Positions 1-5,801 of a stretch of DNA of 8,501 nt are shown in pieces (within the stretch, counting starts at the first letter, position 1; each line of letters begins with the position of its first letter). The notes under the pieces are model-generated. The model was given only the letters and a program-made list of their open reading frames with translations. It did no database searches and was not told the origin of the DNA. This DNA comes from an uncultured Bacilli bacterium (GTDB lineage Bacteria > Bacillota_I > Bacilli_A > RFN20 > CAG-288): positions 1 through 8,501 of the forward strand of contig CAKUXT010000081.1 in the NCBI GenBank assembly GCA_934700375.1, given 5' to 3'. The translations under genes were made by a program, and so were the position numbers.

Positions 1-168
1 ACCAAGGATAGTATCTTTACTTCCATGGTAAACTTCATATTGAAAATCATCATCAAGTTGACTTTTAGTTATTCTTTGGCCTCTATTAACGCCAACAGTT
101 TCTTTAATTGTCTTGTATTCGACCCCATATGGGCACAACGTTTTCAACAATTCATCTAATTTGCTCAT
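1..168 (-). CDS. hsdS: Type I restriction-modification specificity subunit HsdS (N-terminal part, runs off left edge)
   Basis: HsdS reads the bipartite DNA target and docks two HsdM subunits to form the methyltransferase. Only the first 56 codons are here. They translate to a typical HsdS opening: MSKLDELLKTLCPYGVEY, followed by NRGQRITKSQL, which resembles the start of the first target-recognition domain in many Bacillota HsdS proteins (family knowledge). The ATG follows directly on the TAG of the upstream gene. A strong Shine-Dalgarno sequence (AAGGAGGTGG on the minus strand, 174-183) lies inside the end of that gene, so the start is secure. It is the fifth gene of the minus-strand operon and should act with the HsdM encoded at 849-2414. 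The target sequence cannot be deduced because the recognition domains lie outside the window. Confidence 0.9.
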   Translation of the reverse strand, partial: MSKLDELLKTLCPYGVEYKTIKETVGVNRGQRITKSQLDDDFQYEVYHGSKDTILG

Positions 169-852
169 CTAAGCCACCTCCTTAAAATCTTTCTTTTTCA
201 ATTTGAAAAGATATTTGTCTAACTCATAGATTTTTTGAATGCAAAGACGTGCATATAGAACGATATCTTCTAAGCAAAAGCCAATCAAAAGGAAGAATTT
301 ATTTTGGTAATATTTAGACGAATAAGCTTTCAAATAGAAATCTGTCTTGGCAAAGCCTTCATGCATACCTTCGTAATCAAGATACCTGTATTGTTCTGGA
401 TGTCTAGATGAGAATACAATCATAGAATCATCGCCTTGAAACAAGTCCAAACAGATATACGTACCATCGAGAGAAAATACTTCATGCCTATTAGTTTCCA
501 ATGGATGGGCAACAACAAAAGATCTTATTGCATCAAAATATTTTTTTACTTTAGCGATGGTATCTTGGCATGAAAAGGAAAAATCATCTAAAACGCCTTT
601 TTTAAAAAGAGGCAAAATACAATTGACGCTCTCCCGAATCCAATCAACAAGGCAAATAATGAATACGATGTCTTTGTAGTCAAAGGTTTTCTGGGAAAAA
701 GTTCGATTTAAATCCTGTATTGAGAAATTGATTTTTTGAAGATAATCCCCAAGGGTTTCCTGACTTAAACAATCCTTATAAATCCATCTTTTATGAATTC
801 CATGCTTTAAATCATTCAAATCTCTAAGTGGTTCAATGTCTAAACGAGTCAT
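169..852 (-). CDS. Unrecognised 227-residue protein between hsdM and hsdS; possible HEPN-like accessory protein
   Basis: I do not recognise this as a named family. It is a predicted soluble, mostly helical protein of 227 residues with no signal peptide. The ATG overlaps the hsdM stop by 4 nt (ATGA) and the stop abuts the hsdS ATG, so it is translated as part of the hsd operon. Around residues 98-123 a helix-like stretch leads into R110-SFVVA-H116-P, followed by NRH (121-123). An R-x4-6-H motif after a helix is the hallmark of HEPN RNase and RNA-binding domains, but the motif is short and can arise by chance. By position it resembles the accessory gene prrC, a HEPN-bearing anticodon nuclease carried in an hsd cassette. 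PrrC also has an NTPase domain, which is absent here. A sampled line of this gene has 19 G+C in 60 bases against 35 in 60 for one in hsdM, suggesting separate acquisition. It could equally be an inhibitor, antitoxin or assembly factor. The CDS call is firm; the function is speculative. Confidence 0.85.
   Translation of the reverse strand: MTRLDIEPLRDLNDLKHGIHKRWIYKDCLSQETLGDYLQKINFSIQDLNRTFSQKTFDYKDIVFIICLVDWIRESVNCILPLFKKGVLDDFSFSCQDTIAKVKKYFDAIRSFVVAHPLETNRHEVFSLDGTYICLDLFQGDDSMIVFSSRHPEQYRYLDYEGMHEGFAKTDFYLKAYSSKYYQNKFFLLIGFCLEDIVLYARLCIQKIYELDKYLFKLKKKDFKEVA
174..183 (-). promoter_or_regulatory. Ribosome binding site for hsdS
   Basis: Minus-strand AAGGAGGTGG, an almost perfect complement to the 16S rRNA 3' end, ends 5 nt before the hsdS ATG at 168. 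It lies within the last codons of the preceding 227-residue gene, so hsdS can be translated independently even though the two genes abut. Confidence 0.8.
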
Positions 853-2414
853 CCTTCTATCTCCTTTATGATTTCGGAGATAGCCTTCCTGAGTTCCTCT
901 TCCTTGCTGACGATTTCATCAATCTGAGCATTCAATGCCTTGATATCGACCTTTTCCCTTGTGTCTTCCTTCTCGACATAGGTAGAAACGGAAAGGTTAT
1001 AGTCATTTGCCTTCACATCGTCATAGGACGCGACTTTGACCATATACTGTTTATCGGCTCTATCCTGATAAGCTTTGACGATGTTCTGAATGTTCTCCGG
1101 AGTGAGCTTATTGTTATTGGTAACTTTGACGAATTCCTTGGAACCATCGATGAAAACGACATTCGTGTCCTTCTTGGATTTCTTCATCACCATGATGCAG
1201 GTGGCAATCGTCGTTCCGAAGAAAAGGTTATCCGGAAGTTGGATGATGCAGTCGATATAGTTATTGTCGACAAGGTATTTGCGGATTTTCTGTTCCGCTC
1301 CGCCTCTGTACATGATTCCAGGGAAGCAGACGATGGAGGCAACGCCATTGGAGGAAAGCCAAGAAAGAGAATGCATAATAAAAGCCATATCCGCCTTTCC
1401 CTTAGGCGCCAAGACGCCGGCAGGAGCGAATCTCTGGTCATTGATCAGAATCGGATTGTCATCCCCTTCCCATTTGATGGAGTAAGGAGGATTGGAGACA
1501 ATGACGTCAAACGGCTCATCATCCCAATGCTGAGGGGCGATAAGGGTGTCCTCGCAGGCGATATTGAACTTATCGAAGTCGACATCGTGAAGGAACATAT
1601 TGATTCGGCAAAGGTTATAGGTAGTAATGTTCTTCTCCTGTCCGAAGAATCCCTGCTTGATGTTGTCTTTTCCAAGAATCTTGATGGCCTGCAAAAGAAG
1701 AGAACCGGATCCGCAGGCAGGGTCATAGACCTTGTTGACTTCCTTCTTGTCTCCGATGGCAAGCCTTGCGAGAAGCTCGGATACTTCCTGAGGCGTGAAG
1801 AACTCTCCTCCTGATTTTCCGGCATTGGAAGCATACATGGACATGAGATACTCATAGGCATCACCGAAGGCGTCAATGGAGTTATTCTGATAATCTCCCA
1901 GCTTCATATCTCCTATTTTTTGGAGAATAAGAGCAAGTTTCTTATTTCTTTTGTCAACAGTAGAACCAAGCTTGTTGGAATTCACATCGATATCATCAAA
2001 CAATCCGGAGAAATCATTTTCAGAAGAAGTTCCCTTTGCGGATTCCTCGATATGGGAAAATACCAGTTCCAAAGTCTCATTGAGATTCTCATCCTTGTCA
2101 GCCTTGGCCTTCACGTTGCAGAAAAGCTCACTCGGCGGAATGAAGAAGCCCTTCTCATCGATAAGGTCTTTTCTTGCTTCCCCATCGATATCGGAATCAG
2201 CCATCTTGGCATAGTCGAAATCCGCATCCCCTGCATCGTGTTCGCCCTTGTTGATGTAGCCGGCAAGGTTTTCGGAGATATAGCGATAAAACATAATTCC
2301 GAGAACATAGGATTTAAAATCCCATCCGTCCACTGCACCCCTTAAGTCATCCGCAATAGACCAAATGGATCTATGAAGCTCTTCTCTTTCCTGATTTGTC
2401 AATTCGTTAGCCAT
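849..2414 (-). CDS. hsdM: Type I restriction-modification DNA methyltransferase subunit HsdM
   Basis: The modification subunit transfers a methyl group from S-adenosylmethionine to the N6 of adenine at the site chosen by HsdS. The length (521 residues) is normal for the family. An N-terminal helical HsdM_N domain (about 8-165) is followed by the N6_Mtase domain, with FFTPQEVSELL (205-215), SAM-binding motif I DPACGSG (231-237) and catalytic motif IV NPPY (308-311), all intact. A C-terminal helical tail (about 485-521) fits the usual HsdS-contacting region. The start is 4 nt after the stop of the XRE gene, with purine-rich GAGGAG and GAGGG sequences just upstream. The stop overlaps the next gene by 4 nt. 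An active methylase is expected. Confidence 0.97.
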   Translation of the reverse strand: MANELTNQEREELHRSIWSIADDLRGAVDGWDFKSYVLGIMFYRYISENLAGYINKGEHDAGDADFDYAKMADSDIDGEARKDLIDEKGFFIPPSELFCNVKAKADKDENLNETLELVFSHIEESAKGTSSENDFSGLFDDIDVNSNKLGSTVDKRNKKLALILQKIGDMKLGDYQNNSIDAFGDAYEYLMSMYASNAGKSGGEFFTPQEVSELLARLAIGDKKEVNKVYDPACGSGSLLLQAIKILGKDNIKQGFFGQEKNITTYNLCRINMFLHDVDFDKFNIACEDTLIAPQHWDDEPFDVIVSNPPYSIKWEGDDNPILINDQRFAPAGVLAPKGKADMAFIMHSLSWLSSNGVASIVCFPGIMYRGGAEQKIRKYLVDNNYIDCIIQLPDNLFFGTTIATCIMVMKKSKKDTNVVFIDGSKEFVKVTNNNKLTPENIQNIVKAYQDRADKQYMVKVASYDDVKANDYNLSVSTYVEKEDTREKVDIKALNAQIDEIVSKEEELRKAISEIIKEIEG

Positions 2415-2418
2415 GCCC

Positions 2419-2625
2419 TCAGTTCTCCTCTTTCATGGCGAGCTCAATTTTGTTTTTCTTGCAAAGCTCGACTATCTTTCTTTTTACTTTCATCGTTGGA
2501 ACGGTCTTCCCGTTCTCATATCGGTTCACAGAGGCAAAAGACACTCCCAAAATCTCAGCCAGTTCTTCCTGGGTGACGAGCATCTTCTCCCTCAGTTTCT
2601 TAACCAGAATCTTATAGTCATACAT
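2419..2625 (-). CDS. Small XRE-family helix-turn-helix regulator (possible controller of the defence operon)
   Basis: A 68-residue protein that is essentially one Cro/C1-type DNA-binding domain: LREKMLVTQEELAEILGVS forms helices 1-3, and SFASVNRYENGKTVP holds the recognition helix and following turn. I chose the ATG at 2625 rather than a longer upstream reading because GAGGAG lies 7 nt before it and an N-terminal extension would run into the Mrr-like gene. It begins 4 nt after that gene's stop and ends 4 nt before hsdM. Small HTH proteins of this size act as controller (C) proteins in many restriction-modification systems, timing nuclease against methylase. Its place between an endonuclease gene and a methylase gene suggests such a role, possibly through the tandem repeats at 3603-3622. 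This regulatory role is inference. Confidence 0.9.
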   Translation of the reverse strand: MYDYKILVKKLREKMLVTQEELAEILGVSFASVNRYENGKTVPTMKVKRKIVELCKKNKIELAMKEEN

Positions 2626-2629
2626 ATCG

Positions 2630-3568
2630 CTACTCCTCGTCAAAATAATCGTTATCAATCCTGTTCAATACGATGACCTTGCTTTGGCTTACGCCGATTC
2701 CGTATTGATACATATATTCAGCCAGGTCTTTTCCGTTGATGAGAATGACCTTGACGCTTTTATCAAGTTCTTTTACGTATTGTCTTCCTTCTTCCGTAAA
2801 ATCGGAGGCTGTAATAAAGACACCGCTTTTTGAATTTCCACTGTGCTTGCTCATCAAAGCGCCGGCAAAATCCCGGATATCATGCGGAGAGACCTTATTT
2901 GTGTCCTTATACCTCTTTGCTTGAACGTAAAGAGTCTCGATACCAAGTTTGTCCTTTTTGATGACCCCGTCAATACCGCCATCACCCGAATGTCCTACGG
3001 CAAATCCACAATTCGAATCATTCTTATCTCCATATCCCATAGCAACAAGAAGATTGACGACAAGGCGTTCAAAAGCATCAGGAGAAATATTTCTGATCTT
3101 ATCAAGCAATTCCCCACAGACTTTCTCTTTGATTTGTAGTTCCGCTTTTTCAAGCATTTCCTCCGGGGACAACTCATTCGAAGCAGGCTCTTTCTTAGCT
3201 TCTTCTTTCGTCTCCTGCTTTGTATTCGTTCTATTACGGAATTCATTGTATCCAGGATATTTTTCCAAATCAGACGTCCTCAAAGAATCACTTTTCAGTT
3301 TCAGCTGATTCTTTCCCAAATCAGTGATTTCGAAAACAGCTCTCTTTGGCGATGAGATGAGTCCACTTTGTTTAAGGTAGGTTAGTCCCCATCCTCCTCT
3401 ATTCCAGAACACAAGACCACCCGATCCAATCGTTTCCTTTTTCAAGTCTTCCGATAGTTTCAAACAGGAAGCGGCATAGTCAATCAGTTCTTTCCTAGTA
3501 TGTGCCTTACCATCCAACAAAAGCTTCAGTTCAGGAAGCATATATTCTTCCCATGTAGGTTGGTTCAT
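2630..3568 (-). CDS. mrr: Mrr-like (type IV) restriction endonuclease
   Basis: Mrr proteins cut DNA carrying foreign methylation. This 312-residue protein has the standard two-domain layout. An N-terminal winged-helix Mrr_N-like domain (about 5-95, including WNRGGWGLTYLKQSGL and ITDLGKNQL) is joined by a charged linker (about 112-150) to a C-terminal Mrr_cat domain of the PD-(D/E)xK fold (about 160-285). Catalytic candidates are E168 (FERLV), D200 in GDGGIDG, and Q216-K218 in VQAKRY, so the site looks intact. The start is preceded by AAGGGGTG 7 nt upstream. It is the first gene of the operon. Because it is transcribed with hsdM, it must tolerate the methylation made by that system. Alternatively it supplies the nuclease activity of the cassette if no hsdR follows hsdS. 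Confidence 0.93.
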   Translation of the reverse strand: MNQPTWEEYMLPELKLLLDGKAHTRKELIDYAASCLKLSEDLKKETIGSGGLVFWNRGGWGLTYLKQSGLISSPKRAVFEITDLGKNQLKLKSDSLRTSDLEKYPGYNEFRNRTNTKQETKEEAKKEPASNELSPEEMLEKAELQIKEKVCGELLDKIRNISPDAFERLVVNLLVAMGYGDKNDSNCGFAVGHSGDGGIDGVIKKDKLGIETLYVQAKRYKDTNKVSPHDIRDFAGALMSKHSGNSKSGVFITASDFTEEGRQYVKELDKSVKVILINGKDLAEYMYQYGIGVSQSKVIVLNRIDNDYFDEE

Positions 3569-3592
3569 AATCTCTCACCCCTTAGTATCATC

Positions 3593-3598
3593 AGTATA
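3593..3598 (-). promoter_or_regulatory. Extended -10 promoter element for the mrr-xre-hsd operon
   Basis: The minus strand reads TGTTATACT, that is, an extended -10 (TGnTATACT) whose hexamer TATACT lies at 3593-3598. No good -35 hexamer is present; the best match in position is poor, which fits an extended -10 promoter or one needing an activator. A start about 7 nt downstream would give a very short leader containing only the AAGGGGTG ribosome site (3576-3583) and the mrr ATG at 3568. Confidence 0.5.
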
Positions 3599-3602
3599 AC
3601 AT

Positions 3603-3622
3603 TTTTCGAACTGTTTTCGCAC
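3603..3622 (-). repeat. Tandem 9-bp repeats upstream of the -10 (candidate operator)
   Basis: On the minus strand GTGCGAAAA (3614-3622) and GTTCGAAAA (3603-3611) are direct repeats differing at one base. They are spaced 11 bp start to start, about one helical turn, and they occupy the expected -35 region of the promoter at 3593-3598. A protein bound here would sit on one DNA face and control the operon. The XRE protein encoded at 2419-2625 is the obvious candidate (inference). Confidence 0.4.
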
Positions 3623-3672
3623 TGATTAGTCTCATTTCGGTTTCAAAAAATTTCTTAAAGCCCTATAAATGT

Positions 3673-3700
3673 AAAAGCCCCACCGCTATGGATGGGACTT
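3673..3700 (-). terminator. Intrinsic terminator downstream of the rRNA methyltransferase remnant
   Basis: Read on the minus strand, AAGTCCCA and TGGGGCTT pair as an 8-bp stem with one G-U pair, and a CC/GG pair extends inside around a short loop. The stem ends in a TTTT run. On the plus strand no T run follows the hairpin, so it works in the minus direction. It lies 7 nt after the TAA at 3707-3709 and upstream of the mrr promoter, so it insulates the two minus-strand units. Confidence 0.65.
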
Positions 3701-3706
3701 ATTGAG

Positions 3707-4102
3707 TTAAATCATATTGAAGTATTGAAAGGCTTCTTTGTTCATCTCTTTCTTCTTTGGCGTGAGATTAGGCCTCTTTGAGTTCTCACTCTTCGGAAGA
3801 TTATAGTTTTCTCTTTCCTTCGATCCGAATTCGTTTTTCGCATTGGCAACATCCAAAGATGAAACCTTCACCCCATACTTATCCATGATATATTCTTTGA
3901 TTTGGTCATAGGTAGGTTTGGTTTCAGCCTTCGTAGCCTTCTTATTTTCAAAGGAAACAGTAGCCTCATCCTTGCTTTCCCGTTGGGACAAAAGAGTTAT
4001 CGTTTCCAGATGGTCTTTTCTATCAATCATATCAAAAGACAATTATGACAGATTTTCTAAACAAATAATCGTAAAAGAACGTGCTAAATTGATTGCATAT
4101 GT
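3707..4102 (-). pseudogene. Decayed C-terminal remnant of a 23S rRNA (uracil-5-)-methyltransferase (RlmD/RumA type)
   Basis: The longest open part (3707-4042, 111 residues, TTG start without a ribosome site) resembles the C-terminal end of Bacillota RlmD-type methyltransferases. FDMIDRKDHLETITLLSQR matches the usual DMFPxTxHVETxxLLSR. It is followed by the C-terminal extension seen in that family (TYDQIKEYIMDKYGVKVSSL, then NYNLPKSEN and a final FxMI). Upstream of an in-frame TAA at 4043-4045, the same frame still carries NLAR (4079-4090), matching the family's N-P-x-TLAR motif about 20 residues before DMFP. The SAM-binding core and catalytic cysteine regions are absent, so it cannot act as a methyltransferase. 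The upstream limit is approximate. An alternative is a small stand-alone protein derived from this domain, but the absent ribosome site argues against it. Confidence 0.6.
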
Positions 4103-4108
4103 TATAGA
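4103..4108 (+). promoter_or_regulatory. Extended -10 promoter element for the sensor-kinase-regulator operon
   Basis: TGTTATAGA (TG at 4100-4101, hexamer TATAGA at 4103-4108) lies 26 bp before the sensor ATG. No convincing -35 is seen at the proper distance. AGGGAG (4123-4128) is the ribosome site, 5 nt before the start at 4134. The element lies at the broken edge of the methyltransferase remnant. Confidence 0.4.
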
Positions 4109-4133
4109 ATAAAGTCAGTTATAGGGAGCATGT

Positions 4134-5177
4134 ATGCAAAAGAAAGCAAGCAGAAAAACAATCAAAATCAGTGTTTCCACTCTTTTTTTCGTGCTTGCAG
4201 GATTCTTTCAATATTATGATATCTACTTGCCTCCTTTCTATGCCCGAACCTTTTCCTTTTTTGCCAATGTCATCTTTCTCCTTCTGATTTTCTTATGGGG
4301 AAAATCGATCAGACAAAGAATCATTCAAAAAGGAATCAGAAGAAAACTAGTCATCATCGCTGCCCTTCTCTTCTTCTGGCTCTTTATCCGATTCATCAAA
4401 TACAACATCTTTGCAAGGAAAGACACCATCTCTAGGTATCTGTGGTATATGTATTATATTCCTCAATGTCTCGTTCCTCCTCTCTCCCTTATCGCCATGA
4501 TGGAACTGACAAGAAAGAAGAAAGAGAATCTATCAAAACTGATCTATCTCATACTCGTTCCTGCTATTGTTCTGATTCTTCTCATCCTGACAAATGATTT
4601 CCATCAGCTCGCGTTTGCTTTCAAAGCAACAGAAGAGAATTCTGTTGCAGAATACAGTCATCAGATTGTCTATTATCTTGCAATCGGATGGATCATCATC
4701 ATGACATTTTTGTCTCTTGCCACCTTGATTCTGAAATGCAGTATCTCCGTCTGCAAAAGAAAGGTCTGGATACCGCTCCTTGTCTTTTTCGTTACGACTG
4801 CTGCCTGTATTTTATGCTTCATCTATACTACACAATCCTATAAGGTACCGGAACTATTGTCCTTCTCCTTTATCCTTCTGATTGAGACCTGTATCTTTAT
4901 CGGTCTGATTCCATCCAATGACAACTATCTCCGTTATTCAGAGCTCTCTTCTCTTCCTTTTGTCATCACTGACAAAGAGCTTGTTCCTATCATCAATCAT
5001 TTGGATGAAACGGATATCACAAAAGAACAATATCAAGACTGTATGACAAAAGGACCACTCTTCTTGAATGAGAACATCCGTTTATCCAATCAGGACATAT
5101 CAGGCGGACATATCTTCTATATCGAGGATCTTTCTTCCATCACTAAGATGGTCCATAAATTATCAAGCAAGAACTAA
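4134..5177 (+). CDS. Seven/eight-transmembrane sensor protein, N-terminal half of an interrupted histidine-kinase-like gene
   Basis: This 347-residue product begins with a membrane sensor like the histidine-kinase N-terminal 7TM class. Hydrophobic segments lie at about 12-28, 40-56, 72-92, 104-124, 136-152, 177-200, 211-231 and 243-260. The sequence around 104-165 (YMYYIPQCLVPP, then ILTNDFHQLAF) is typical of that class. Residues 268-340 form a small PAS-like cytoplasmic segment (SSLPFVITD to ISGGHIFYIEDLSSI). The frame then stops at TAA 5175-5177, exactly where related proteins continue into a coiled coil, and it does continue unbroken to 5801 after the stop. The TAA probably replaced CAA (Gln), giving KNQLLSEEKEL (inference). 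As written, the protein would be a membrane sensor without signalling output. It is the first gene of the operon with the kinase and regulator. A sequencing or assembly error at this base is possible. Confidence 0.85.
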   Translation: MQKKASRKTIKISVSTLFFVLAGFFQYYDIYLPPFYARTFSFFANVIFLLLIFLWGKSIRQRIIQKGIRRKLVIIAALLFFWLFIRFIKYNIFARKDTISRYLWYMYYIPQCLVPPLSLIAMMELTRKKKENLSKLIYLILVPAIVLILLILTNDFHQLAFAFKATEENSVAEYSHQIVYYLAIGWIIIMTFLSLATLILKCSISVCKRKVWIPLLVFFVTTAACILCFIYTTQSYKVPELLSFSFILLIETCIFIGLIPSNDNYLRYSELSSLPFVITDKELVPIINHLDETDITKEQYQDCMTKGPLFLNENIRLSNQDISGGHIFYIEDLSSITKMVHKLSSKN

Positions 5178-5801
5178 CTCCTCTCAGAAGAAAAAGAACT
5201 GATCTCCTATGAGAACGAACTCAAAGAGAAGAAAACTAAACTTCAGCAGAAGAATCAACTCTACGATAATGTCTTTTCCATTGTCAATGATGATCTGCTC
5301 CAGTTGAAAGATCTCCTTGACAACACAGACAAAAACAGCAAGGACTATACTAAGGATCTAAAGAAAGCATGTGTCTATCTCTCTTATATCAAAAGAAGAA
5401 GCAATCTTGAAATCCTTCATAGTCAGAAAGAGAACATCAACATAGAGGAAATTGCATTGTCGATTAATGAATCTCTTCTCTATCTCAACGAATGCAGCAT
5501 AACAGCTTCCCTTATCAATGAAGCAAAAGGAGAATACGATGGAAACGAATGCATTCTCCTTTATGAATTCTTCCAGTATTATCTGAAAACCTGTTTTGAT
5601 TCACTGAACGAAATCCTGATCAGAATCGATTCTACTAAGGATAGATTATCCATCCGTATCATCTCCAATGTCACTGATATCTCCTTTGACGGATATGATA
5701 AAGAGAGACTGGATCAGTATAGAGGAACACTCTCTTCTTTTATGGAGGACAATCTTTTCTATACCTTCCTCTCTTTTGAGAAAGGAGGCAATCAAGAATG
5801 A
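5178..5801 (+). pseudogene. Coiled coil and degenerate kinase-like domain, distal half of the interrupted sensor gene
   Basis: This stop-free stretch is in the same frame as the sensor. It encodes a charged coiled coil (LLSEEKELISYENELKEKK and on, ending QKNQLYDNVFSIVNDDLLQLK), then a helical segment with YIKRRSNLEIL. Next comes a region shaped like a GHKL ATPase N-terminal half (ILLYEFFQYYLKTCFDSLNEILIRI). The N-box residues Asn and His expected of a working kinase are missing there, and no glycine-rich G boxes follow, so even an intact protein would be a pseudo-kinase. The only plausible restart is a TTG at 5304 without a ribosome site, and the only in-frame ATG is close to the end, so separate translation is unlikely. 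Read through, the whole gene 4134-5801 would give 555 residues plus the interrupted codon. Its end overlaps the kinase start by 4 nt and carries the kinase's ribosome site. Confidence 0.65.
5781..5788 (+). promoter_or_regulatory. Ribosome binding site for the histidine kinase
   Basis: AAAGGAGG lies 9 nt before the ATG at 5798, inside the last codons of the interrupted gene. The kinase can therefore be translated even though ribosomes terminate early at 5175-5177, unless early termination causes transcriptional polarity. Confidence 0.8.

Noticed and set aside
828..1814. A 328-codon open frame on the plus strand
   Set aside because: It lies antisense within hsdM, whose motifs I and IV are unmistakable. 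It shows no domain, and such mirror frames are common opposite a strong gene.
2626..2658. A longer N-terminus (11 more residues) for the XRE regulator
   Set aside because: It would overlap the end of the mrr gene and has no ribosome site, whereas the ATG at 2625 has GAGGAG at proper spacing.
5175..5177. Reassignment of TAA to a sense codon, since TAA interrupts both the sensor gene and the methyltransferase remnant
   Set aside because: hsdM, mrr, the kinase, the regulator and the 227-residue gene contain no in-frame TAA, and the remnant's final TAA sits exactly at the family's usual FxMI end. Counting TAA inside conserved genes genome-wide would settle it.
5304..5801. A separate gene starting at TTG 5304
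   Set aside because: There is no ribosome site, and the homologous coiled coil begins well upstream, directly after the TAA at 5175-5177.
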